A program made the position numbers and the translations under genes. A stretch of DNA of 39,153 nt, taken from an uncultured Prevotella sp. (GTDB lineage: Bacteria > Bacteroidota > Bacteroidia > Bacteroidales > Bacteroidaceae). The notes under the pieces were generated by a model. The model was not told where the DNA came from, searched no databases, and saw nothing but the letters and a program-made list of their open reading frames with translations. Where the stretch lies: assembly GCA_900316295.1 (NCBI GenBank), contig ONCJ01000020.1:1-39153 (forward strand), in the 5' to 3' direction. Shown here one piece after another: positions 8,955 to 17,117 of the stretch (positions are counted from its first letter, which is position 1; each line of letters starts with the position of its first letter).

Positions 8955-10190
8955 TTAGTTAGCACACTTGTTGATGTCGTCCTTAACCCACTGGATGTAG
9001 TTGGCTGCATCAGGAGTTGGGTTCATCACACCATTCTCGCGCATATCACGTTGCGTCTGAGACCAATCCATATCGAAGCCGTTGCCTGTAGCATCCTTGA
9101 AGATGTGGCCTTCGCCCTCATTGAACTTCCAATATGCCTGCAGACCCTCGCTATTTGGATCTACACCGCAGATACCGCCTTTGATCTCGGTAGCAGAGAG
9201 TGCACGATCCCAGATACGGATCTCGCAGAAGCGATGAGAGAAGAACTGGTCGCGTGGATAGCCACCACCCCAAGACATACCCATCTCGTAGCGCTGGAAG
9301 TTGAGTGAACCACCCTCGATAGAACCTTGGATAGAAGAATCGAGCTCACCATTGACATAGAGAGAGATATTTGTTCCGTCGGCAACAATAGACAATAGAT
9401 ACCACTGGTTGTTCTCAAACTGGGTGTTAGAGATGAACTTATTGCCTGAGAGAAGTACCTGCAGACGGTTTTCGGTATTAGCCTCGTTGAAACGTAACAG
9501 CAACGTCTTAGACTCGTCACTCTCCTCAAGAGCCATGAAACGATGCGGACCCTTAGAGCGTGGCAGACCAGTAGGATAGATCTTCATCTCGTATGTCAGG
9601 GTAGTCAACGGAATGGTCTTGTCGAAGATGAAGTTACTTGAAGCCCGATAGTTTGCGTTGATAGCGGCAAAGTTGATTACGCGCGAGATACGCAGATAGA
9701 TGGTCTTCGAACCCTTAAGTATAGGATCGCTTGACCCCTGAACATCAGTAACGGTTACGGGGATGATGTATGTACGACCCTCTACGAACTCCTCTGTGCT
9801 GAGTACTCGTACAAGCGCACCAGAAGAGATAGCTTCGTCTGCCTTCATAGTCACTTTGCTTTCAGTCAACTCTACAGAGCCTTCTGGTACTGCGAAGAAG
9901 GTTGTACCATGAGTTGCATTATACTCTTCAACCTTGTCCAGATCGAGCGCAAGCGAGAATGTCACGTCGCTCTTCACCTTGTCAGTCGACTGCACCGTAA
10001 CGGTGTAGCTCGCTGGTGTGTCTTCAACCGAGAACTTCACGATTGGACTGTTCTCAGTATCTGTGATATAGAAGCCCTCATGTCCATAGTCGAATCCTCC
10101 GTCATCTCTACACGAAGAGAACATGAAGCCTCCCATCAGCAACAGTAAGACTGCGGAAATGATATTATATTTTGCTTTCATAATTTTCAT
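8955..10190 (-). CDS. DUF1735 and LamG domain lipoprotein
   Basis: Lipoprotein of 411 residues; the lipobox FSSC puts the acylated Cys at residue 27. Residues about 35-165 match DUF1735 (a beta-sandwich with EGSVELTESKVTMKADEA-type strands). Residues about 180-390 match a LamG/concanavalin-like jelly roll, with a WDRALSATEI segment and EGLQAYWKFNEGEG near the end. Such proteins sit after GH18 endoglycosidase genes in Bacteroides N-glycan loci and are thought to be surface glycan-binding proteins. It follows the GH18 gene by 22 bases. The start could also be the Met three codons in. Confidence 0.85.
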   Translation of the reverse strand: MKIMKAKYNIISAVLLLLMGGFMFSSCRDDGGFDYGHEGFYITDTENSPIVKFSVEDTPASYTVTVQSTDKVKSDVTFSLALDLDKVEEYNATHGTTFFAVPEGSVELTESKVTMKADEAISSGALVRVLSTEEFVEGRTYIIPVTVTDVQGSSDPILKGSKTIYLRISRVINFAAINANYRASSNFIFDKTIPLTTLTYEMKIYPTGLPRSKGPHRFMALEESDESKTLLLRFNEANTENRLQVLLSGNKFISNTQFENNQWYLLSIVADGTNISLYVNGELDSSIQGSIEGGSLNFQRYEMGMSWGGGYPRDQFFSHRFCEIRIWDRALSATEIKGGICGVDPNSEGLQAYWKFNEGEGHIFKDATGNGFDMDWSQTQRDMRENGVMNPTPDAANYIQWVKDDINKCAN

Positions 10191-10212
10191 TCATTAGATT
10201 GTTATTAATTTC

Positions 10213-11202
10213 TTAACGTACTGCGGGATTTTGTATCTGGATAGCTTCACGATACTCCTTGTATGGTATACCCGACTGTGACTTGTAGTTGTAGTCGATA
10301 TAGTATGCTCCGAAGCCTCCCTTATGGCCTGTAGAGGGTTCCCATGCGGCATATTCACGTACCATGGCACCATTGACACCGCCATCCACAGCCTCAGCAC
10401 CTGTACTCTCACAGAAGATGGTCTTCTCGTATGGACGACCGCCCGTACCAGTCTGGAAACCAATCTGCCAGGTATATGCCTGACGAACATAGTAGTCGGT
10501 ATATGGCTCTGTCTCGGCTGGAGGTGCGCCTCCGAACCAGTCTATGATAAACAGTTTCTCAGGCCACTTGCCATTCTCACCGAGATACTTGTCACACTCC
10601 TCGGCTACGATGGTGATGTCGCCACCCGACCAGCCTTCGTAGTCAAAGTCTACACCGTCGATACCAGCCTGAACGAGTGTGTCGACAGCCCAGCGAGCAT
10701 AGTATTCGATAGAGGTACGGTCGCCGGGCTTGGTCTTAATCACGATGTGGTTGCCCTCCTCGTCGTATTCATACTCAAACTCGCCCTTCTCCTCGTTCCA
10801 TACACGTGCCCATATCCAGTGATTGTAATGAGCAGCATCAGCATGGAGAACAAAGCGTGTACCACGTTCCTTCTGGCTTTTCACCATATCTTCATAGGCG
10901 ATAGGGTTCTCTTCGAGTGTAGGTATACCTGTCCACAGATTGACGATATCAATACTATCGGGCAGACCCAGTATACGCTCGCCCCAAGAAGTTGGGTTCA
11001 GCGTGTTAGTATATGAAGCATAATAAGCGTATGACACCTCATGTGGTGACTTCTTGAACGCGCGCAGATTCTCAAGATATTGAGGATCATATTTGTATTG
11101 GTGCTGTATAGTTTCCTTCTCGACATCGGTATCACAGCTGACAAATCCAGCGAGGGCAACGACGGCGAGAGCAGTAGCACTAAATATATTTCTGAATTTC
11201 AT
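10213..11202 (-). CDS. GH18 endo-beta-N-acetylglucosaminidase-like lipoprotein
   Basis: Lipoprotein of 329 residues (lipobox FVSC, Cys23) made of one GH18 barrel. The active-site motif DGVDFDYE is intact at residues 182-189, so Glu189 should be the catalytic acid and Asp187 should assist the substrate N-acetyl group. Related single-domain lipoproteins next to SusC/SusD in Bacteroides are EndoF/EndoS-like endoglycosidases that cut the chitobiose core of N-glycans. A chitinase is possible but less likely in this context. It lies 41 bases after susD in the operon, and the lipid anchor suggests a surface enzyme that frees glycans for import. The intact motif argues against a purely binding GH18-like protein. 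Confidence 0.87.
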   Translation of the reverse strand: MKFRNIFSATALAVVALAGFVSCDTDVEKETIQHQYKYDPQYLENLRAFKKSPHEVSYAYYASYTNTLNPTSWGERILGLPDSIDIVNLWTGIPTLEENPIAYEDMVKSQKERGTRFVLHADAAHYNHWIWARVWNEEKGEFEYEYDEEGNHIVIKTKPGDRTSIEYYARWAVDTLVQAGIDGVDFDYEGWSGGDITIVAEECDKYLGENGKWPEKLFIIDWFGGAPPAETEPYTDYYVRQAYTWQIGFQTGTGGRPYEKTIFCESTGAEAVDGGVNGAMVREYAAWEPSTGHKGGFGAYYIDYNYKSQSGIPYKEYREAIQIQNPAVR

Positions 11203-11243
11203 AATTCTATAGTATTTATTATTGTGTTACACATTCAAAGAAT

Positions 11244-12866
11244 TTAGTGAGTTTTCTTGTCCCACCAAAGCAGAGTTCCGCAATTGTCTGGACCACCAAG
11301 CAATTCCACACCAGCTTCGACAGCTTTTCTATTAGTATTATACTCCGTCTTTGGATAAGGCATACGGCGGATTTGCAGGTTGCTACTTACAGCATTGTTG
11401 CTATAGTTGTTCTTCACTGGGAACATCTTAGGATAGCCTGTACGACGGAACTCTGACCAAGCCTCTGGAGAGTTGCCCCAGTTTGCAATCCACTTCTGTA
11501 CGATGATACGCTCGAGATTGGTCTCGAAGTCATCACCATCATTCCATGCTATGGTGATAGTACTTGGAGCAGCCGCATTGTCTCTACCCGCATTGTCTGT
11601 GAAAGCAGCAGGAGTAGATGTGTCATCTGTGATATAAGCATCGGCACCATTAGCTCCAAGTTCGGTCATAGACATACGGATACCTGCCTCGTAGAAGTCC
11701 TTAGCTGTACCACCTACGTTCCAACCGCGCAGAGCAGCCTCAGCACGCAGGAAGAAAGATTCGGCAGCAGCCATATAGAGTACTGGCGTATTCTGAGAAA
11801 CGTTGAGTTGGGAAATATTATCTCCCTGGTATGGTGCTTGGTTGGCTCCATTAGAGAAGATTCCCTGACGAACGCCATGATACTGATTATCAGCAACTGC
11901 CGGCTTGAAGAAAATCGAGATACGTGGATCGTTGTATCCGTTCAGATAAGAGTCCATAGGAGCACTCATACGAACCTCGTTCCACTCGTAAGCCTGCTGC
12001 CAGAGAGGATTGGTAATAGTAGTACCATTGGCTCCACGATATTCGCAACGACCATCGGCATCCTCAATAAATCCTACAGGGTTGGCTGCAGACTTTTCTC
12101 CCTCAGTCTGTGCCAAATCTGGATCAGCATAGACTACGCGGAGAGCCAGACGCAAGCGAAGGGTGTTTGCCATCTGAACCCATTTGGCAACGTCGCCACC
12201 ATAGATTGGGTCATAGTCGCTAAGCAAGGTACCACCACCTTGTGCCAATGGAGTAAGCACGTCGATTGCGTTGTCGAGTTCCTCAAAGAACTTTTTATAT
12301 ACCTTATCCTGGGCATCATACTTCTGACCGATAGCTCCGAGTTTGTAGTCAACATAAGGGATAGGACCATAATGGTCTGTCACACGATGCATAGCAAACA
12401 CCTTGACGATGTCGCCAAGTGCGGCAGCCTCTTTCTGTCCCAGTTTCTCGGCATTGGCTTTCATCTGAGCCCATGCAGGCATCACCTGAACCATACCAAC
12501 CTTAAACATAGTGTTACCCCACTCGTCACCTTTACTGAAGTCGTAGGTACCATTATATCTACCCACAGCCCAGCTTGCTGTATGTCCGATATATCCAGAA
12601 TAAGCATCTGCGCTAATACCAATCTGATGCTGATAGGCACCAGTAGATGAGTAGTTATCATCCTGGTCGCCACCAATCATCATGACTGTGGTACGATTGA
12701 TCATCTGCTGGAAGAACGAGCCGACAGCCTTACCGTCACGCTCCATGTCTTTGTCGGTAGCCGCATGCTTGTCGGTATTCAGTTCGTCAAAGTCGTCCGT
12801 ACAAGCTGTGGTGAATCCCATAGCCAACAAACCGAACGCTACATATTTTAATATATTGCTTTTCAT
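11244..12866 (-). CDS. SusD/RagB-type outer-membrane glycan-binding lipoprotein
   Basis: Cell-surface lipoprotein that caps the SusC porin and binds the glycan before import. It has 540 residues with lipobox TTAC (Cys22) followed by the conserved FDELNTDKHAATD, typical of the SusD-like family with TPR helices. The frame opens six codons earlier at 12884, but the ATG at 12866 is preceded at good distance by an AAAGGAG ribosome-binding site, so this start is preferred. It lies 21 bases after susC and 41 before the GH18 gene. Confidence 0.93.
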   Translation of the reverse strand: MKSNILKYVAFGLLAMGFTTACTDDFDELNTDKHAATDKDMERDGKAVGSFFQQMINRTTVMMIGGDQDDNYSSTGAYQHQIGISADAYSGYIGHTASWAVGRYNGTYDFSKGDEWGNTMFKVGMVQVMPAWAQMKANAEKLGQKEAAALGDIVKVFAMHRVTDHYGPIPYVDYKLGAIGQKYDAQDKVYKKFFEELDNAIDVLTPLAQGGGTLLSDYDPIYGGDVAKWVQMANTLRLRLALRVVYADPDLAQTEGEKSAANPVGFIEDADGRCEYRGANGTTITNPLWQQAYEWNEVRMSAPMDSYLNGYNDPRISIFFKPAVADNQYHGVRQGIFSNGANQAPYQGDNISQLNVSQNTPVLYMAAAESFFLRAEAALRGWNVGGTAKDFYEAGIRMSMTELGANGADAYITDDTSTPAAFTDNAGRDNAAAPSTITIAWNDGDDFETNLERIIVQKWIANWGNSPEAWSEFRRTGYPKMFPVKNNYSNNAVSSNLQIRRMPYPKTEYNTNRKAVEAGVELLGGPDNCGTLLWWDKKTH

Positions 12867-12887
12867 CTTATTGTCTCCTTTCATACT

Positions 12888-15800
12888 TTAGAATCTGAGT
12901 TTAAGTGAGAATCCCATTGTGCGGAGGCTTGGCTGCATGAAGTAGTCCAGTCCTTGGCCATAGGTGCCTGTATTGGCTGTTACCTCTGGGTCGAACGGAG
13001 CCTTGCAGTAGATCATCCATAAGTTGTGAGCTACGAACGAGATGTTGGCATACTTCACAATATTCTGCCACTTCTGTACAGGGATGTCATAACCAAGAGA
13101 GAATTCAGAAAGTCGCAGGTTGGTAGCACTATATACATATTGCGAACCAATGATATTGCTGGTACCAGCAACTGTCTGATAGTAGTCTTGTGCTGAGAAG
13201 CGCTGACCATTAATCATCACGCCACCAGCGTCACGAGCATCAGCCGAAGCCTTGGAAGCACCAAAAGCGTCCATGATGGCTTGTGTCTGAGATACAACGA
13301 TACCACCATTGCGATAAGCAAACTGGAAGCCCATATGTATGCCTTTCCAAGAAAGGTTGTTACCCCAAGAGAGGTTGTAGCGCGGAGCTGCCTGACCCGC
13401 CTTCACATAGTTGCCAGCATCAGTACGCAGAGTGTGCGACTGTGGGTCCACATAGTACTCACCATGCTCACCTACAGCAAGTTGGTTGACATATATATCT
13501 GAGAGTGTACCACCCTCTACGAGCTTTGTCTTATATCCACTTATACCACCTTTGTCGAGTTCGGTAAGAGAATACACTTCGCCGTCGATAGGATTCTTCC
13601 AGTAAGGAAGCAACTTCTTGATCTTATTTTTATTGAGAGTCCATGTGAGGTATGTTTCCCACTTTACAGGGCCGAGCATCTGATTGAAGTTAGCTGTGAG
13701 CTCAACACCCTTGTTGTCTACACGTCCACCATTAACCCATGTTGTAGTGTAGCCTGAAGAAGCAGGCAGGTTGACGTTGAAGAACTGGTTGTAAGTAGAA
13801 GACTTATACAGAGTAGCGTTGATTCTCAGTTTGTTCTTCAATACAACGAGGTCGATACCTGCCTCCCAAGACTTTGTACGCTCAGCCTTCAGGTCAAGGT
13901 TAGGCATCTCTGTAGCTGTAGTAACACCAGCAGGAGAGAGTTGGTAAGTTGGAATGGTCAGACCATAACGCCAAGGGTCGTTACCTACCTCTGCATAAGA
14001 AAGACGTAACTTCAAGTAGTTCAGGTAGTCGTTCTTGATAGAAGGTACAATCTCGGTGATGATACCAGAGAGACCAGCAGACCAGTAGAAGTATGACTCC
14101 TCTGCTTTTGCCAGCTTTGATGACCAGTCGTTACGAGCTGTAACATCCAGATAAACCATACTGTTATATCCGAACTGAGCACTTCCGTAGACTGCCATCT
14201 TCTTGAATGGAGCTGAACCCTGATCGTACTTTGTCTCACCTCCTGCTACAACATTACGCAGAGAGTAGATGTTTGCCATAGTAGCCAGATGGCCGTTAAA
14301 GCTTGCCCACTTCTCCTCACGCTTGTCATAGTTGGTTCCGAGAACGGCTGTCAGATTCCACAGACCATCATTCCAGTACTTGTTGATAGTAGCGAAAGCC
14401 TCAGCAAAATACTGACGATACTCGTGGTGCTCATAACCATAGTGACCGTACTTAGAAGCAAACTGCAGGTCGGTACCAGCAGCATACTTCGACTCGTTCT
14501 TCACATCGTTGTTGTCATACTTCACACGTCCTGTCAAAGACAACCAGTCAGTAATGTCATATTTCACAGATGCAGAGAATGTGTTGCGCATCTTATGATT
14601 GGTGAAATTATTATTCTCAGTAATCCAGTACGGGTTCTGCATAGAGAGATCCTGACGACCATATGGCCAGTATTGAACTGGGAAATTACGGTCAGCATCA
14701 TAACGCTCATAATACTGAACGGCGTTCCAGTCGCCACCTGCGGGGAAGAGATACAGAGGAACCAACGGGTTGAAGTACTGTCCCTGAGTAATCATGTTGT
14801 TCTCCTTGATACTCGACATCATATAGCTAAGGTCGAGGGTAACCTTGTCACCAAAGAGTTTGGTAGTATTACGAACAGAGAGGTTGTAACGATCGAAGTC
14901 GTTGTTATGGATGATACCGCCAGCATTTGTAGCACCTAACGACAGATAGGTCTGATTCTTATCGGTACCAGTTGAAACTGAAACAGAGTTGGTGAAGTTT
15001 GTTCCTGTACGGAAGAAATCTTCAGGATCATAGTTGCTTGGCTTTGCCAGCTTGTCACCCCAGCTGTAATAGCTACCAGTCTCGGTCTGACCGTATTTAT
15101 TCTGGAACTCAGGCAACATCAGAGGCTTCGAGAACTGGAAGCTACCATTATATGTTACCGTCGTTTTGCCTACGGCACCCTTCTTTGTAGTAATCAATAT
15201 GACACCATTGGCAGCATCACTACCATAAAGAGCTGCGGCAGAAGGACCTGTCAGAGCCGAGATACTTTCGATATCATCAGGATTGAGCATCGAGGTAGCA
15301 TCACCAGTCTGACCGTTACCACTATAGGCAAGTGCGTCCATGTCAAGACCACTCTGTGCGTTCACCATCGGCACACCATCAATCACGTAAAGCACGTTGT
15401 TGTTGCCATCGATAGACTTCGAGCCACGCATTACCACACGCGACGAACCACCGACACCAGAAGCGTTAGCATTGATCTGGACACCAGCGACCTTACCATT
15501 CAGAGAGTTGACAAAGTTTGCATCTTGAACTGTCATAATCTCGCTATTGCCGATCTGCTGGACATTGTAAGATAGCGATTTGGCTTCCTTCTTGATACCA
15601 AGAGCTGTTACAACAACTTCGCTCAAGGCAGTGTTGTCCTCAGCCATACGTACTGTCATGCCTGCTGCTGCACGTAACTCCTTGGTCTTGAAGCCCAAAT
15701 AAGAGAACTGCAGCGTTGAACCAGCTGGGGCAGCAATCTCGAAATTACCATCCAAGTCTGTAACAGTCACCACATTAGTACCCTTAACAGTCACAGTTGC

Positions 15801-15998
15801 TCCGATTAGGGGCTCGCCATTCTCATCGAGGACCTGGCCCTTAATCGTGTTCTCAGCAGGCTTCGACTGCAAAGCCTGCCTTGGAGACTCCAACGCTTCT
15901 ACAGCAACGACTGATACCACTGGAGCCGCAAAGAACGACGCCAATACACACAATCGCAGCCAATTAGAACATTGGACTACAAATAAACGATTTTCCAT
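12888..15998 (-). CDS. SusC/RagA-type TonB-linked outer-membrane transporter
   Basis: TonB-dependent porin of 1036 residues that imports oligosaccharides with its SusD partner. A signal peptide is followed by a carboxypeptidase-regulatory-like beta-sandwich (about 51-125: IKGQVLDENGEPLIGATVTVKGT). Next come a TonB-box-like SEVVVTALG, a plug domain (about 150-260, with YVIDGVPM) and a 22-strand barrel ending in SLKLRF. No STN domain is seen, so anti-sigma signalling through this receptor is not indicated. It is the first gene of the operon. The 228 bases upstream are AT-rich, and I found no clear TTTG/TAnnTTTG pair there. Confidence 0.95.
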   Translation of the reverse strand: MENRLFVVQCSNWLRLCVLASFFAAPVVSVVAVEALESPRQALQSKPAENTIKGQVLDENGEPLIGATVTVKGTNVVTVTDLDGNFEIAAPAGSTLQFSYLGFKTKELRAAAGMTVRMAEDNTALSEVVVTALGIKKEAKSLSYNVQQIGNSEIMTVQDANFVNSLNGKVAGVQINANASGVGGSSRVVMRGSKSIDGNNNVLYVIDGVPMVNAQSGLDMDALAYSGNGQTGDATSMLNPDDIESISALTGPSAAALYGSDAANGVILITTKKGAVGKTTVTYNGSFQFSKPLMLPEFQNKYGQTETGSYYSWGDKLAKPSNYDPEDFFRTGTNFTNSVSVSTGTDKNQTYLSLGATNAGGIIHNNDFDRYNLSVRNTTKLFGDKVTLDLSYMMSSIKENNMITQGQYFNPLVPLYLFPAGGDWNAVQYYERYDADRNFPVQYWPYGRQDLSMQNPYWITENNNFTNHKMRNTFSASVKYDITDWLSLTGRVKYDNNDVKNESKYAAGTDLQFASKYGHYGYEHHEYRQYFAEAFATINKYWNDGLWNLTAVLGTNYDKREEKWASFNGHLATMANIYSLRNVVAGGETKYDQGSAPFKKMAVYGSAQFGYNSMVYLDVTARNDWSSKLAKAEESYFYWSAGLSGIITEIVPSIKNDYLNYLKLRLSYAEVGNDPWRYGLTIPTYQLSPAGVTTATEMPNLDLKAERTKSWEAGIDLVVLKNKLRINATLYKSSTYNQFFNVNLPASSGYTTTWVNGGRVDNKGVELTANFNQMLGPVKWETYLTWTLNKNKIKKLLPYWKNPIDGEVYSLTELDKGGISGYKTKLVEGGTLSDIYVNQLAVGEHGEYYVDPQSHTLRTDAGNYVKAGQAAPRYNLSWGNNLSWKGIHMGFQFAYRNGGIVVSQTQAIMDAFGASKASADARDAGGVMINGQRFSAQDYYQTVAGTSNIIGSQYVYSATNLRLSEFSLGYDIPVQKWQNIVKYANISFVAHNLWMIYCKAPFDPEVTANTGTYGQGLDYFMQPSLRTMGFSLKLRF

Positions 15999-16212
15999 TG
16001 CTTAGGTATTAAATTAATATTAGGTTTATATTTCGTGTTCTATGAGTTCACTAACTCATATAAAGTTATTTTAAGTATTTTCCATGTAAAAATAATTTCA
16101 AGTTCGATTATATAACAATTACAAGCTAAAAAACTCTTAATATTTTTATATTTTTCGTTAGCAATAACTTATTTTAACTTAAAAACCCATGTTTTTTCCT
16201 ACGATTTATACG

Positions 16213-16246
16213 AAAAAAGAAGGAGATTACATTGTTGTAATCCCCT
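16213..16246 (-). terminator. Intrinsic terminator overlapping the ispH stop codon
   Basis: On the minus strand an 11-bp stem (arms 16236-16246 and 16221-16231, one G-T pair) encloses the ispH stop codon and is followed by a run of six T (16213-16218). The plus strand also has a T-run after the stem (16250-16255), so it may work both ways and shield the susC upstream region. Confidence 0.75.
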
Positions 16247-17117
16247 CTATTTTTTCTTTACATTTCTCCATCAGCCATTTTGGAGTGCTTGTTGCTCCAC
16301 ATATACCAACAGACTCAACGTTTTCGAGCCATTTTGCTTGTATCTCATCAGCATTTTCTACCTGATAACTATTGGAGTTAACCTTCAGACATTCGTTAAA
16401 TAGAACTTTTCCATTTGAGCTCTTGCCACCCGAGACAAACAATACAAGATCATGGGTCTTAGCAAATTGAGACATTGCTGACATCCTATTGGCTACTTGT
16501 CGACAAATAGTGTCAAAGTTTTTAAATACAGCATTTTTTGAAATATTTTCCTCTATATACCTTATTATATTATGATACTCATCGAGCGACTTCGTAGTTT
16601 GCGAATACAGGTATATATCTTTGTTCATATCGAGTTTTTCAACTTCTTCAAAATGTTCTATCACTATAGCCGTATTTCTGGTCTGTCCCATCAGTCCAAG
16701 TACCTCCGCATGTCCCCGTTTACCAAAAATCACGATCTGGGATGGTCTCTTCATTCCCCCCTCACCATTCCCAGCTCCTCCCTCATCATATTGTCGTTTG
16801 ATACGGCGTTGCAACTGAAGAACCACTGGACAGGTAGCATCGATTATCTCGATATTGTTACGACGTGCTATCTCATAGGTCTCAGGAGGTTCTCCATGAG
16901 CCCGAAGTAGCACTTTGACATCTCTAAGTGTCTTTAGCTGTTCGTGATTGATAGTAATAAGACCTTCTTTTTCCAGTCTCTCCACTTCCATCCCATTATG
17001 TACTATATCGCCAAGACAGTAGAGGCGCTCGCCCTTTGCGAGCTCCTCTTCGGCTTTTTTTATGGCAGTAGTGACTCCGAAACAGAATCCACTATCGTTG
17101 TCTATTTCTATCTTCAT
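16227..17117 (-). CDS. ispH: 4-hydroxy-3-methylbut-2-enyl diphosphate reductase
   Basis: Last enzyme of the MEP isoprenoid pathway: reduces HMBPP to IPP and DMAPP in the cytosol using a [4Fe-4S] cluster. The three cluster cysteines are Cys12 (GFCFGV), Cys96 (DATCPVV) and Cys205 (DTICRQVANR). Substrate-binding residues are visible in VHNGMEV, RAHGEPP and GKRGHAEV. At 296 residues it is slightly shorter than E. coli IspH but has a Gly-rich insert (DEGGAGNGEGGM, about 111-122) between the second cysteine and the GHAE motif. Its ATG overlaps the stop codon of the upstream macroglobulin-like gene by four bases (ATGA), suggesting coupled translation. Confidence 0.96.
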   Translation of the reverse strand: MKIEIDNDSGFCFGVTTAIKKAEEELAKGERLYCLGDIVHNGMEVERLEKEGLITINHEQLKTLRDVKVLLRAHGEPPETYEIARRNNIEIIDATCPVVLQLQRRIKRQYDEGGAGNGEGGMKRPSQIVIFGKRGHAEVLGLMGQTRNTAIVIEHFEEVEKLDMNKDIYLYSQTTKSLDEYHNIIRYIEENISKNAVFKNFDTICRQVANRMSAMSQFAKTHDLVLFVSGGKSSNGKVLFNECLKVNSNSYQVENADEIQAKWLENVESVGICGATSTPKWLMEKCKEKIEGITTM

